The notes beneath the pieces are model-generated. The model saw only the letters and a list, made by a program, of their open reading frames with translations. It was not told the DNA's origin and did not search any database. Source: Alienimonas sp043951915 (GTDB lineage: Bacteria; Planctomycetota; Planctomycetia; Planctomycetales; Planctomycetaceae). Taken from it: a DNA stretch of 31,360 nt. The stretch is from assembly GCF_043951915.1 (NCBI RefSeq), contig NZ_JBINJD010000047.1:1-31360 (forward strand), given 5' to 3'. This document shows positions 24,397 to 31,360 of this stretch, in pieces; position 1 is the first letter of the stretch, and the number at the start of each line of letters is the position of its first letter. Both the position numbers and the translations under genes were made by a program.

Positions 24397-24630
24397 ATGG
24401 CCGCTCCCCCCGCCAATCCCGTGCAGCCCTCCGGCGGCAATCCCGAGGATTTGAAGCGCCGTTACCGGGAGTTCCTCGATCTGCTCCCGTTGACCCTGGC
24501 CCTCGCCGGTCTGCCCCGGAGCGAGTCCGGCAAGTACTACACCGAGGAGCAGATCGAAAGCCGGGCCTTCACGATCAAGGCGGCCTGGCGGCTCGCCCGC
24601 TCCACGACGCGCGAGTGTCTGCAGAAGTAA
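24397..24630 (+). CDS. Small conserved-looking hypothetical protein
   Basis: 77 residues: MAAPPANPVQPSGGNPEDLK, then an amphipathic helical body RRYREFLDLLPLTLALAGLP and SGKYYTEEQIESRAFTIKAA, then a basic end WRLARSTTRECLQK. I associate proteins of this type with planctomycetes, but no function is known to me. It is soluble, probably helical, with a promoter in front and a hairpin plus U-tract behind, so it looks like its own transcription unit. It shares strand and codon use with the FHA gene upstream. Confidence 0.78.
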   Translation: MAAPPANPVQPSGGNPEDLKRRYREFLDLLPLTLALAGLPRSESGKYYTEEQIESRAFTIKAAWRLARSTTRECLQK

Positions 24631-24636
24631 CGGTCG

Positions 24637-24683
24637 CGGCGAGCCGGTCCGCGCGTCGGGGCGGCTCGCCGGCGAAGATTTTT
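24637..24683 (+). terminator. Probable terminator after the 77-residue gene
   Basis: CGGCGAGCC (24637-24645) pairs with GGCTCGCCG (24663-24671), a 9-bp stem with a 17-nt loop, followed 7 nt later by TTTTT (24679-24683). The gap between stem and U-tract is longer than ideal. Confidence 0.45.
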
Positions 24684-24766
24684 CGGGCGGCGGCGAAACC
24701 CTGGCGCCCGCCGGGCGGTACAGCCTGCCGACCGGACGCCCGTTCGGCCTCCCGCCCCGAAACCGC

Positions 24767-25360
24767 ATGAGCGACGAATCGGACGCCGCCCTCGCCCGCC
24801 GAGTCCTCGGCGGCGACGACTCCGCCGCCGCCGCGCTGGTGCGTCGGTATCAGCGGGCAGTGTACGGGGTCTGTCTGCGAATGCTGGGCCGTCGGGAGGA
24901 CGCCGAGGACGTGACGCAGGAGGCGTTCCTCCGTCTGTTCCGTCACCTTGACCGCTGGGACGCGTCCCGTCCGCTTCGGCCCTGGCTGATGACGATCACC
25001 GTCAACCGATGCCGCACCGCGTTGAGCCGGCGCAGCCGGAAACAGGCGCTGCTGCCCGGCGACCTCGATCCGGCCGACCGGTCCGTCCCGCTGACCGACG
25101 CCGACCTCGCCGAGGAGTTGCAGCGGGCGGTCGACGGACTGCGGGACGATCACCGCGCCGCGTTCGTGCTGTTCCACTACGAAGAACTGAGCCTGCAGGA
25201 GGTCGGCGAGGCTCTGGGACGGCCGGACGGCACCGTCAAAACCTGGCTGCACCGAGCCCGGAAGCAACTCGCCGAGGCCCTCGCCCGCCGCGGCGTCGAG
25301 CCCGATCAACGATCCGCCCTCCCCGCCCCCGCCCCGTCCCGGGAGCCCGCCCGTGTCTGA
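24767..25360 (+). CDS. ECF-type RNA polymerase sigma factor
   Basis: 197 residues with the two-domain sigma70/ECF layout. Region 2 at about 23-88 has RYQRAVYGVCLRMLGRRED, then AEDVTQEAFLRLFRHLDRWD, and RPWLMTITVNRCRTALSRRS. Region 4 at about 118-172 has DGLRDDHRAAFVLFHYEELS, then LQEVGEALGRPDGTVKTWLH as the helix-turn-helix. There is no sigma 1.1 or region 3 domain. It directs RNA polymerase to a small set of promoters, probably released by a partner. Its stop lies inside the next gene (8-bp overlap at 25353-25360), and that product is the obvious candidate partner. The C-terminal 20 residues are a Pro/Ala extension. Confidence 0.93.
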   Translation: MSDESDAALARRVLGGDDSAAAALVRRYQRAVYGVCLRMLGRREDAEDVTQEAFLRLFRHLDRWDASRPLRPWLMTITVNRCRTALSRRSRKQALLPGDLDPADRSVPLTDADLAEELQRAVDGLRDDHRAAFVLFHYEELSLQEVGEALGRPDGTVKTWLHRARKQLAEALARRGVEPDQRSALPAPAPSREPARV

Positions 25361-26003
25361 CTCCATTCTCGAAAGGGACCCACTCCCGCCCCCGCTCGCC
25401 GAAGCCCTGCCGGCGTGGCGGACGGACGCCGACGTGCCGGACTTCGCCCCCGCGGTCCTGCGGCAGTGGCGGGCGGAGCGACGCGCCGAACCGCCGGCCG
25501 GCGTCGCCGCCCCCCGCCGCTGGCGGCAGGCGGCCTGGGCGACCCTCGCGGCGGGACTGCTGATCGGTTCGTCGGTCCTCTGGACGAACCCCGGCGAGGG
25601 GGACGCCCCCGTCGTCGCCGCGGCCGATCCGGGCCCTGCCGAACCCGCCCCGTCGCCGCGTCCCGCCCCGTCGCCGCGTCCCGCCCCGGCGCCGGTTCTC
25701 CCGCCGGGCGAGCCGGCGTCGGTCCCGCTCGCTCCGGCTCCGGCGGCCGTCGCGGAGATCGTCGAGCCGGCGCCGGCCTCGCCGCGGCTGTCGCCGGAGC
25801 GGGCGATCGCCCTGCGGGACGACCTGCTGCCGGGGGACCTGTTCTCGACAGACCGTCTGGTGCGGGCTTGGGCGGTGTTGCCGGACCCGAATCGGACGTG
25901 GCGGGACGAGGTGCGGGACGGCGTGCAGCCGTTTCGGGCCGGCGCCGAGACGGTCGCGACGCTGTTCGCGGAAGCCCTCCCCCCGCCGCGGCGGTCGTAC
26001 TGA
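25353..26003 (+). CDS. Single-pass membrane protein, candidate anti-sigma partner
   Basis: 216 residues from a GTG at 25353 that overlaps the sigma factor. An N-terminal cytoplasmic part (about 1-58: LAEALPAWRTDADVPDFAPA, then VLRQWRAERRAEPPAG) is followed by one transmembrane helix, AAWATLAAGLLIGSSVLW near 60-77, then a Pro/Ala linker (PAEPAPSPRPAPSPRPAPAP, with an 18-bp duplication) and a C-terminal segment RLSPERAIALRDDLLPGDLF. The topology is that of membrane anti-sigma factors, but no zinc-binding HxxxCxxC anti-sigma motif is present. The anti-sigma role is inferred only from gene order, overlap and topology. Confidence 0.75.
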   Translation: MSDSILERDPLPPPLAEALPAWRTDADVPDFAPAVLRQWRAERRAEPPAGVAAPRRWRQAAWATLAAGLLIGSSVLWTNPGEGDAPVVAAADPGPAEPAPSPRPAPSPRPAPAPVLPPGEPASVPLAPAPAAVAEIVEPAPASPRLSPERAIALRDDLLPGDLFSTDRLVRAWAVLPDPNRTWRDEVRDGVQPFRAGAETVATLFAEALPPPRRSY

Positions 26004-26071
26004 CCGCCCCGTCGGCAGGACCCGCACGAGCCGCAGGCAGAACCGGACCGGCCGGCACGACCGCACCCGCG

Positions 26072-26094
26072 CCGGCTCGTCAGCCGGAACTTCT
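26072..26094 (+). terminator. Weak hairpin after the sigma/partner operon
   Basis: CCGGCT-CGTC-AGCCGG (26072-26087) followed by AACTTCTT. The stem is 6 bp with a short mixed U-tract, so termination is possible but weak. It lies about 70 nt after the stop at 26003. Confidence 0.35.
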
Positions 26095-26200
26095 TGCCCG
26101 AACGGTCAGGTGGGCGGTGGTTGGGGACCGATGAAGTTGGGGCGGCGAGAGCGCCGCAGCCGGACGGACTCGGCTCCCCTCCCTTCAAGAGACCGTCCCG

Positions 26201-26554
26201 ATGACCTCGACGTTGAATCCGAAGGCCCCCGCCAAGAAGCGGACCTCGCACGTGAACCGCCTCGCCAAGGTGGAGCGTCGCTCCTACGCCCGCCGGCAGG
26301 CCCTCGCCGAAGACGCCCCCCCGCCGGTCGTCGAACGACGCGTCGTCGAACGTCGCAAGCAGATCGACCCGACGACCTGCGAACGCGACTACAGCGGCGA
26401 CGAGGTCGACTTCATGCGGGCGATGGACGAGTACAAGCGCCTCGCCGGTCGGCAGTTCCCGACCTGGAGCGAAGTGCTGGAGGTCGTGCGGGCGATCGGC
26501 TACGAACGGGTGAACGCCCCCGTGGCGATCAGCACGATCCTCGAAGACGACTGA
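26201..26554 (+). CDS. Conserved-looking hypothetical protein
   Basis: 117 residues. It has a basic N-terminal half (NPKAPAKKRTSHVNRLAKVE, with an Arg-rich RRVVERRKQID around 46-56) and a C-terminal domain DYSGDEVDFMRAMDEYKRLA then GRQFPTWSEVLEVVRAIGYE. The C-terminal block is of a kind I associate with planctomycete proteins of unknown function. The N-terminus could contact nucleic acid, but no motif supports that directly. It starts at the ATG at 26201 after a 197-nt gap that holds the weak hairpin at 26072 and a GCGGCG-AGAG-CGCCGC palindrome. It is probably its own transcription unit, ahead of the leaderless-looking thiL. Confidence 0.8.
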   Translation: MTSTLNPKAPAKKRTSHVNRLAKVERRSYARRQALAEDAPPPVVERRVVERRKQIDPTTCERDYSGDEVDFMRAMDEYKRLAGRQFPTWSEVLEVVRAIGYERVNAPVAISTILEDD

Positions 26555-26606
26555 CCGACCGGTCGGCCGGTGAGGCGACCGCAGGTTCACATCGCAGGTT
26601 CGAACC

Positions 26607-26640
26607 GCACAGTCGGGGGACGCGGGTCCCCCGGCTGTGC
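26607..26640. terminator. Strong 14-bp hairpin before thiL
   Basis: GCACAGTCGGGGGA (from 26607) pairs with TCCCCCGGCTGTGC (to 26640) with one G.U pair and a six-base loop (CGCGGG). It lies about 55 nt after the upstream stop and ends 6 nt before the thiL -10 element. No U-tract follows, so it may act as a Rho-assisted stop or as a barrier upstream of thiL. Confidence 0.5.
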
Positions 26641-26646
26641 CTGCGT

Positions 26647-26652
26647 TAGGGT
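26647..26652 (+). promoter_or_regulatory. thiL: -10 element of a probably leaderless thiL promoter
   Basis: TAGGGT ends 6 nt before the thiL ATG at 26659, which puts the expected start site on the A of the ATG. There is no Shine-Dalgarno site and no obvious -35. Confidence 0.45.
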
Positions 26653-26658
26653 GCGGCG

Positions 26659-27564
26659 ATGCCCGCCGAGTTCGACCTGATCCGCGCCCTCGCCGCCGCT
26701 GCCCGGCCGGACCCGCGGGTTCCGCTGGGCATCGGCGACGACGCGGCGGTCCTCCGCCTGACGGGCCGGCCGGTCGTCTGCTGCGATTTGATCGCCGAGG
26801 GAACCCACTTCACCCCGGACACGCCGCCGGAGTTGATCGGCCGCAAGGCGCTGGCGGTGAATCTGTCGGATTGCGCGGCGATGGCGGCGACGCCGGTTGC
26901 GGCGTTCGTGGGCCTGCTGGTCGACCGCCGGCGCGGCTACCGGTACGCGGAGTCGGTCATGCAGGGTTTGACGGCGTTGGCGGAGGAGTTCGACGTCACG
27001 CTCGCCGGCGGGGACACCGCCGTCCACGACGGGCCGACGAGCGTCTGCGTGACGATCGTCGGAACCTGCGACCGGGAGGTTCGCCGCTCCGGGGCCCGGG
27101 CGGGCGATGCGTTGCTGGTCACCGGGCGTCTCGGCGGCAGCTTTCCCACCGGTCGGCATTTCACGTTCACGCCCCGCGTCGCGGAGGCGCGGGCGCTCGC
27201 CGCCGCGGCGGAGCTGCACGCGATGCTCGACCTCTCCGACGGCCTGCTGGCGGACTGCGGCCGGCTCTGCGACGCCTCCGGCGTGTCGGCAACGCTGGAG
27301 GCCGCCGCCGTGCCCCTCGCCGACGGGGCCGACGGAGCGACGGCGGGGCTGACGGACGGCGAAGACTTCGAGTTGCTCGTCGCCGTGTCGAAGGAGGACG
27401 CGGACCGACTGCTGGCGACCCCGCCGATCGCCTGCGGGCTGACCCGCGTCGGGACGGTCGCGGTCGGACGCGGCGTGACGGTGCGGGGGGCGGACGGGAA
27501 ACCGATGTCGTTCCGGAAGGCCGGCTACGAGCACGCCTTCGCGGCGGCCCCCGCCGACGGCTGA
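26659..27564 (+). CDS. thiL: Thiamine-phosphate kinase
   Basis: 301 residues. It phosphorylates thiamine monophosphate to thiamine diphosphate. The PurM/ThiL-like fold is clear: PLGIGDDAAVLRLTGRPVVC with the metal-binding GDDAA, DLIAEGTHFTPDTPPELIGR, KALAVNLSDCAAMAATPVAA, the GGDTAVHDGPTSVCVTIVG segment and GDALLVTGRLGGSF. LHAMLDLSDGLLADCGRLCD carries the second metal site. TDGEDFELLVAV and the closing GKPMSFRKAGYEHAF complete the fold. It starts at the ATG at 26659, right after a -10-like TAGGGT. It converges with the MBL-fold gene with only 3 nt between stops. No other thiamine gene is nearby. Confidence 0.95.
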   Translation: MPAEFDLIRALAAAARPDPRVPLGIGDDAAVLRLTGRPVVCCDLIAEGTHFTPDTPPELIGRKALAVNLSDCAAMAATPVAAFVGLLVDRRRGYRYAESVMQGLTALAEEFDVTLAGGDTAVHDGPTSVCVTIVGTCDREVRRSGARAGDALLVTGRLGGSFPTGRHFTFTPRVAEARALAAAAELHAMLDLSDGLLADCGRLCDASGVSATLEAAAVPLADGADGATAGLTDGEDFELLVAVSKEDADRLLATPPIACGLTRVGTVAVGRGVTVRGADGKPMSFRKAGYEHAFAAAPADG

Positions 27565-27567
27565 CCG

Positions 27568-28362
27568 TTACTTGGCCCGCTCCGGGTCGAAACCGCGGGC
27601 GAGTTCGTCGTCCCACTCCTCCAGCAACGGCCAATCGACCGCGCAGGTGCCGAAGTCGGAGAGATGCAGGTAGCCCTTCAGCCGGTCAATCGCCCCCTGC
27701 AACACCGCCGGGTCGTTGCGGAAGATCGGGCCGTGGCTGGGCAGGAGCCACTGCGCGTCGCAGTCGCGGATGCGTTCGAGGCTGCGGATGAAGGCCGGTA
27801 GTTCGCTGCCGTGGTGGGCGTCGATGTTGCCGACCCCGCCGTCCCGGTAGATGTTGTCGCCGCTGAACAGCAGGTCGTTCATGCGAAAGGAGAGCTGCCC
27901 GTCCGTGTGCCCGGGGGTGCTCCAGACCGTCAGGGTTTGGGAGCCGACCTGCAACGTGTCGCCCTCGTCGATCGTGCGGTCGAAGGCCACCTCCGGCATC
28001 GGTTCGTCGATGCCCTGGGCGGGGATCAGCGCGTAGCTGGTGATGCGGTCGTTCTGCTCCAGCACCGCTTTGGTGCGGGGGTGACCGACGACCTCGGCGT
28101 TCGGCAGCAGGGCCTTGGCGGCGGCGAGGCCCTGCACGTGGTCGGCGTCGGCGTGAGTGGCGACGAGGTAGCGGCAGTTCGCCAGCGGCAGGTCGACCGA
28201 CCGGACGATGTCGATCACCTCCGCGACCGTGTCCTCGTAGCCGACGTCGATCATCAGCCAGTCGGCCCCGTCGTGCACCACGTAGACGGCGCAACCCAGC
28301 CGGCGGCCGGCTTGATTGTTGAGTTCCAGAACGTGGGGGAAAACGTCGCGGCGGGGCTGCAT
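27568..28362 (-). CDS. MBL-fold metallo-hydrolase
   Basis: 264 residues, metallo-beta-lactamase superfamily. The metal motif is THADADHVQGLAAAKA near 69-84. The usual HxHxDH is HxDxDH here, so one His ligand of site 1 is Asp. The other ligands are in place: VWSTPGHTDGQLSFRM (His), LLFSGDNIYRDGG (Asp) and WLLPSHGPIF (His). Soluble, no signal peptide. It resembles glyoxalase II-like or flavodiiron-like folds but has no accessory domain, so the substrate is unknown. The HADADH variant occurs in other MBL proteins, so activity is still likely. The ATG at 28362 follows a TAGGAT -10-like site at 28411-28416 on the same strand. Confidence 0.9.
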   Translation of the reverse strand: MQPRRDVFPHVLELNNQAGRRLGCAVYVVHDGADWLMIDVGYEDTVAEVIDIVRSVDLPLANCRYLVATHADADHVQGLAAAKALLPNAEVVGHPRTKAVLEQNDRITSYALIPAQGIDEPMPEVAFDRTIDEGDTLQVGSQTLTVWSTPGHTDGQLSFRMNDLLFSGDNIYRDGGVGNIDAHHGSELPAFIRSLERIRDCDAQWLLPSHGPIFRNDPAVLQGAIDRLKGYLHLSDFGTCAVDWPLLEEWDDELARGFDPERAK

Positions 28363-28706
28363 CAGGGCGGAACGGGACGAACGGCGGCGGAGCGGCGAGG
28401 GCCGGGTTCTATCCTAGATCGAATCCCGCCGCGGCCGACCGTCCCGCGGACGCCGCCTGCCGCCGCCGCGCCGATTGACACCCGATCCCAGCCCCGGCTG
28501 GCGGTCCGCCGCCCGGACGTCCGACATACGGGGGCGGGGGGCGGACCGATCCGTTTGCGAAACTGCCCCCGCGGCGGCACCCTTCGGCGTCGCCGCCGCC
28601 GCCGCATCGCCCCCGCAATTCTGCGGTTTGCCCCGTCCCGCTCAGCGCCCCGCGACCGATCGCCCGTCCCGCCCCGATCGAGTTCGCCTGTCCCCACTGC
28701 CGGGCC
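28363..28706. other. Divergent intergenic region without a confident gene
   Basis: 344 bp between the MBL-fold gene and the first standard start of the zinc-ribbon gene. It holds a minus-strand -10-like TAGGAT (28411-28416), a TTGACA (28475-28480) with no matching -10, and simple GC-rich CGCCGCCG stretches near 28590-28610. The last part (28677-28706) most likely encodes the true N-terminus of the zinc-ribbon protein. I see no RNA gene. Confidence 0.5.
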
Positions 28707-29903
28707 GTGCTGCGCGCCCCGCACGACGCCGCCGGGGCCCTCGGCGACTGCCCGCATTGCGAGAAAGAGATCCGCATCCCCGGCGGGGCCGTCGCGGAAG
28801 CGGACGACCCGCTGGGCTTCATCCCGGTCGGCGCCCCGCTTGACCAGGAGGCGGTGGAGGCGGCGGTTCAGCAGTCCGCCCCCGAACGCCGGGTGGACGT
28901 GCCCGAGCCCGCTCCCGCCGCGGCGGCGGCCGGCGGCGGGGTGACGTTCGAGGCGGCGGACGACGAAGCGGCGCCAGTCACCTTCGAATCGGCGGACGAC
29001 GAGCCGGCTGCCGCCAACACTGCCAACGCCGCCGTCGGACCGGCGGCGGTTGCGAAGCCGGTTCGTTCCCGCCGCGGCCGACGGCGGGGGAAGCGGGGGA
29101 ACCCGGTGTTGGCGGGCCTCGTGCTGCTCGTCCTGTTCGGCGGGATCGGGGGCGCCGGCTGGGTGATGTACGAACGGCTGGCCGGTGGCGGGGCGACGGC
29201 GGTGTCGGCAGAGCTGGTCGCCGCCGAGGCGGCGCCGCCGGCCTACTTCCTGCCCCCCGACCCGGTCAGTCAGCAGGCGTTGCGCACGGTGGAATCGGGG
29301 GTGCCGTTCGTCAGCCCGATCCTCGAGGTGCGTCTCAACGGCGTCGGCGGCTCCGCCGGCGGGGCCGGGACTCCGGCGGCGGACGCCGGGGGAATGGTCG
29401 ATCGCGCCACGAGTAACGACGAGCCTCCGGACGGCGGGAACGCCCCGGCCGCAGACGCCCCCGCGGACCTGCCGAACGAGGCGATCCTGGTCACGGTCCG
29501 GCCCGGCGACGCCGGTCGGCTGGTGCGGGTTGCGGCCCTGCGGGAGCGGCCGGAGGTGAAGGCCTGGCTGGAGGCGAACCCGCAGCTCTACGGCGAGAAG
29601 CAGGTGGCGTTCACCAAGGCCCGGGTCGCGTTCTTCTCGACCGTCGCCGACGGCGGGGACGCCTCGCCCTTCCGCGACTCCGTGGCTCTGAACGCCGCCA
29701 CGGACGTGACCGGCTGGAGCGTCGAGGTCCTCGCCGACGGCCGCGTCCTGCCCTGCTGCCGGGAGACCGACTCCGGCGATCTCTACTTCTGCCTCCCGCG
29801 GACCGCGACGGCCTTCACGATCCGCGGCCGCAACATCCCCGGCGTCGGTCCGACGTTTCCGTTCACCTACGTCGCCGCGGTCGAACCCCCGCCGGGCGGC
29901 TGA
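28707..29903 (+). CDS. Zinc-ribbon, single-pass membrane protein of unknown function
   Basis: 398 residues from the first standard start (GTG 28707). The N-terminus is a zinc ribbon whose second CPHC lies at 28749-28760. Its first CPHC (28689-28700) is in frame but upstream of any ATG, GTG or TTG, so translation probably begins earlier, perhaps at the ATC at 28677. An acidic/Ala-rich linker has two near-identical pieces (VTFEAADDEAAP and VTFESADDEPAA). A basic stretch SRRGRRRGKRG precedes the transmembrane helix PVLAGLVLLVLFGGIGGAGW (about 132-151). The outer part contains PPAYFLPPDPVSQQALRTVE, ILEVRLNGVGG and a C-terminal beta-rich domain. The zinc-ribbon plus TM layout is common in planctomycetes; function unknown. 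Confidence 0.85.
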   Translation: MLRAPHDAAGALGDCPHCEKEIRIPGGAVAEADDPLGFIPVGAPLDQEAVEAAVQQSAPERRVDVPEPAPAAAAAGGGVTFEAADDEAAPVTFESADDEPAAANTANAAVGPAAVAKPVRSRRGRRRGKRGNPVLAGLVLLVLFGGIGGAGWVMYERLAGGGATAVSAELVAAEAAPPAYFLPPDPVSQQALRTVESGVPFVSPILEVRLNGVGGSAGGAGTPAADAGGMVDRATSNDEPPDGGNAPAADAPADLPNEAILVTVRPGDAGRLVRVAALRERPEVKAWLEANPQLYGEKQVAFTKARVAFFSTVADGGDASPFRDSVALNAATDVTGWSVEVLADGRVLPCCRETDSGDLYFCLPRTATAFTIRGRNIPGVGPTFPFTYVAAVEPPPGG

Positions 29904-30053
29904 GCGTTCCGTTTCTCCGGCGTGCCGCCGCGTGCCGGCGGGCGATGGATCGAACGCGGGCGGCGTGACGTCGACGAGGCGGCGCCGAGCCTCCGCGTGA
30001 CGCCGGATGCCGTGAGCTCCCGGGGCGGATGGATCGGCGGATGCTGTTCCTGA

Positions 30054-30065
30054 CTGACGCGTCAG
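30054..30065. promoter_or_regulatory. 12-bp perfect palindrome upstream of the PVC-type gene
   Basis: CTGACGCGTCAG lies 41 nt before the ATG at 30106 and could be an operator. The rest of the 29904-30105 gap has no ORF or RNA I can support. A sigma70 promoter is not evident. Confidence 0.4.
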
Positions 30066-30105
30066 CTTACCCTGCCGGCCGCCGCTTCCTTCCACTGTCG
30101 CCGCC

Positions 30106-31360
30106 ATGTCGTCGCTTCGTTTCTCCGCCGTCCCGGCGGCCGTTCTCTCGCTGCTCGCCGGGGTCGCCGCGGCGCCGGCGGCGGACTTTCCCTACGCCGG
30201 ACTGCCGGCGGAGCAGGCCGCCTCGGTGATGCGGTTGCCGGAGGGCTTCAAGGTCGTCCCGTTCGCCGCGGAACCGGACGTGACGCAGCCGATCGCGATG
30301 GCGATCGACCACCGCGGCCGGCTCTGGGTCGCCGAGGGGCACAGCTACCCGATCAAGCGGAAGCCGGGCGAGGGGAAGGACCGCATCCTCATCTTCGAAG
30401 ACGTCGACGGCGACGGCCGGCACGACACCCGCAAGGTGTTCGCCGACGGGTTGAACCTGGTCAGCGGGCTGGAGGTCGGCTTCGGCGGCGTGTTCGTCGG
30501 GCAGGCCCCGGAACTGCTGTTCTTCGCGGACGCCGACGGCGACGACGTGCCGGACGGCGAGCCGGAGGTGTTGCTCGACGGTTGGCATTACGAGGACACG
30601 CACGAGACGCTGAACTCCTTCATCTGGGGCCCGGACGGCTGGCTGTACGGCTGCCACGGGGTGTTCACGCACTCCCGCGTTGGTCCGCCGGGCACGCCCG
30701 ACGACCAGCGGGTGCCGATCAACGCCGGCATCTGGCGGTATCACCCGACGAGCCGGGCGTTCGAGGTCTTCGCCCACGGCACCAGCAACCCGTGGGGCGT
30801 CGACTTCGACCAGCACGGACAGAGCTTCCTGACCTGCTGCGTGATCCCGCACCTGTTCCACGTGATCCCCGGCGCCCGCTACTTCCGGCAGGCCGGGCGG
30901 CACTTCGATCCGCACGTCTACGAGGACATCCCCACCATCGCCAAGCACCGGCACTTCGTCGGGCACCAGTGGACGAAGGAGGATCAGAGCGCCAGTCTCG
31001 ACTACGGCGGCGGCCACGCCCACGCCGGGGCGATGATCTATCAGGGCGACGCCTGGCCGCGGGAGTACGCCGGGGCCCTGCTGATGAACAACATCCACGG
31101 GGCCCGGCTGAACGCCGACTCCCTCACGCCGTCCGGCAGCGGGTTCGTCGGCGACCGGTTGCCGGACTTCTGCCTGACGGACGACCTCGCCAGCCAGATG
31201 CTCTACCTGCGGAGCGGTCCGGACGGCAACGTCTACGTGATCGACTGGTACGACACGAGCCAGTGTCACCACACCCGGATCGACGGGCACGAACGCTCCA
31301 ACGGCCGCATCTGGAAGATCGTGTATGAGGGCGACGTAACGCCGAGGCCCCGCGGGGCCT
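30106..31360 (+). CDS. PVC-type secreted heme-binding/dehydrogenase-like protein, N-terminal part
   Basis: 418 residues visible; the gene runs off the right edge. It begins with a signal peptide (SSLRFSAVPAAVLSLLAGVA then AAPAADFPYAGL) and continues with the N-terminal beta-propeller typical of planctomycete membrane-bound dehydrogenase-like proteins that later carry HEAT repeats and a CxxCH heme site. Seen: MRLPEGFKVVPFAAEPDVTQ then PIAMAIDHRGRLWVAEGHSY, FEDVDGDGRHDTRKVFADGL, WGPDGWLYGCHGVFTHSRVG, HGTSNPWGVDFDQHGQSFLT, GGGHAHAGAMIYQGDAWP, NNIHGARLN and HERSNGRIWKIVY. No heme motif falls in the visible part, so the heme claim rests on family knowledge. The start is the ATG at 30106, 41 nt after a palindrome. 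Confidence 0.88.
   Translation, partial: MSSLRFSAVPAAVLSLLAGVAAAPAADFPYAGLPAEQAASVMRLPEGFKVVPFAAEPDVTQPIAMAIDHRGRLWVAEGHSYPIKRKPGEGKDRILIFEDVDGDGRHDTRKVFADGLNLVSGLEVGFGGVFVGQAPELLFFADADGDDVPDGEPEVLLDGWHYEDTHETLNSFIWGPDGWLYGCHGVFTHSRVGPPGTPDDQRVPINAGIWRYHPTSRAFEVFAHGTSNPWGVDFDQHGQSFLTCCVIPHLFHVIPGARYFRQAGRHFDPHVYEDIPTIAKHRHFVGHQWTKEDQSASLDYGGGHAHAGAMIYQGDAWPREYAGALLMNNIHGARLNADSLTPSGSGFVGDRLPDFCLTDDLASQMLYLRSGPDGNVYVIDWYDTSQCHHTRIDGHERSNGRIWKIVYEGDVTPRPRGA
31338..31360. repeat. Start of an ACGCCGAGG palindromic unit at the right edge
   Basis: TAACGCCGAGG followed by AGGCCCC-GCG-GGGCCT (31345-31360 folds alone). The same TAACGCCGAGG arm, in inverse orientation, forms the hairpin at 10623-10650. 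The second half of the unit is beyond the window. It lies inside the open frame of the PVC-type gene. Confidence 0.45.

Noticed and set aside
25654..25690. Tandem 18-bp duplication
   Set aside because: It is an in-frame Pro/Ser/Arg linker duplication inside a coding sequence, not a separate repeat element.
28475..28480. Perfect -35 box TTGACA upstream of the zinc-ribbon gene
   Set aside because: The hexamer 17 nt downstream is CTGGCG, and 16- or 18-nt spacing is no better, so it is probably chance.

Overview
The window is about 71% G+C, densely coded on both strands, and has short intergenic gaps throughout. The gene content points to a planctomycete (Planctomycetota). It has a methenyl-tetrahydromethanopterin cyclohydrolase in a bacterium, the N-terminal part of a PVC-type secreted heme-binding/dehydrogenase-like protein, a zinc-ribbon membrane protein, a Sua5-like/LMW-phosphatase fusion, and several small proteins I associate with that phylum. 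A high-GC genus such as Alienimonas would fit, but that is a guess. Base composition is uniform. I see no prophage, insertion sequence, CRISPR array, rRNA or tRNA, and no block that looks foreign. This reads as a core chromosomal stretch.

Layout. 1-5340: a UvrA-like ATPase cut by the left edge, a CBM9/DOMON-like protein, a small membrane protein, leuB, a Bax inhibitor-1 family membrane protein and a cyclophilin. 5437-8656: mch followed by an IMPase-family phosphatase on the minus strand, a divergent MOSC protein and an unrecognised protein. 8759-10605: an Rrf2-type regulator divergent from flavohemoglobin hmp, with interleaved promoters inside a dyad-symmetric region (a likely nitric-oxide response module). 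10650-13882: aconitase overlapping a downstream small membrane protein. 13985-16305: an exported beta-propeller protein overlapping a cytochrome c'-like protein. 16346-19099: a methyltransferase, the Sua5-like/LMW-PTP fusion and rpiB. 19178-23473: glycine cleavage genes gcvH, gcvPA and gcvPB plus a lipoate-protein ligase family gene, without gcvT. 23581-26554: an FHA protein, two small unknowns, and an ECF-type sigma factor with an overlapping membrane partner. 26659-31360: thiL, an MBL-fold hydrolase, a zinc-ribbon membrane protein and the start of the PVC-type protein.

Functional links. The strongest coupling is within overlapping or closely spaced pairs: gcvPB/lipoate ligase (the ligase could lipoylate GcvH), acnA/membrane protein, beta-propeller/cytochrome, sigma factor/partner, and Rrf2/hmp. 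Mch belongs to H4MPT-linked one-carbon transfer. GcvP/H makes and uses C1 units through a separate folate route.

I did not find a clearly novel multi-gene system. The observations most worth a second look are: the Rrf2-hmp operator architecture with an altered cluster-ligand pattern; a zinc-ribbon gene whose first CxxC lies upstream of any standard start codon; the degenerate Sua5-like domain fused to a phosphatase; two possible leaderless promoters; and several different families of intergenic hairpins and repeats.
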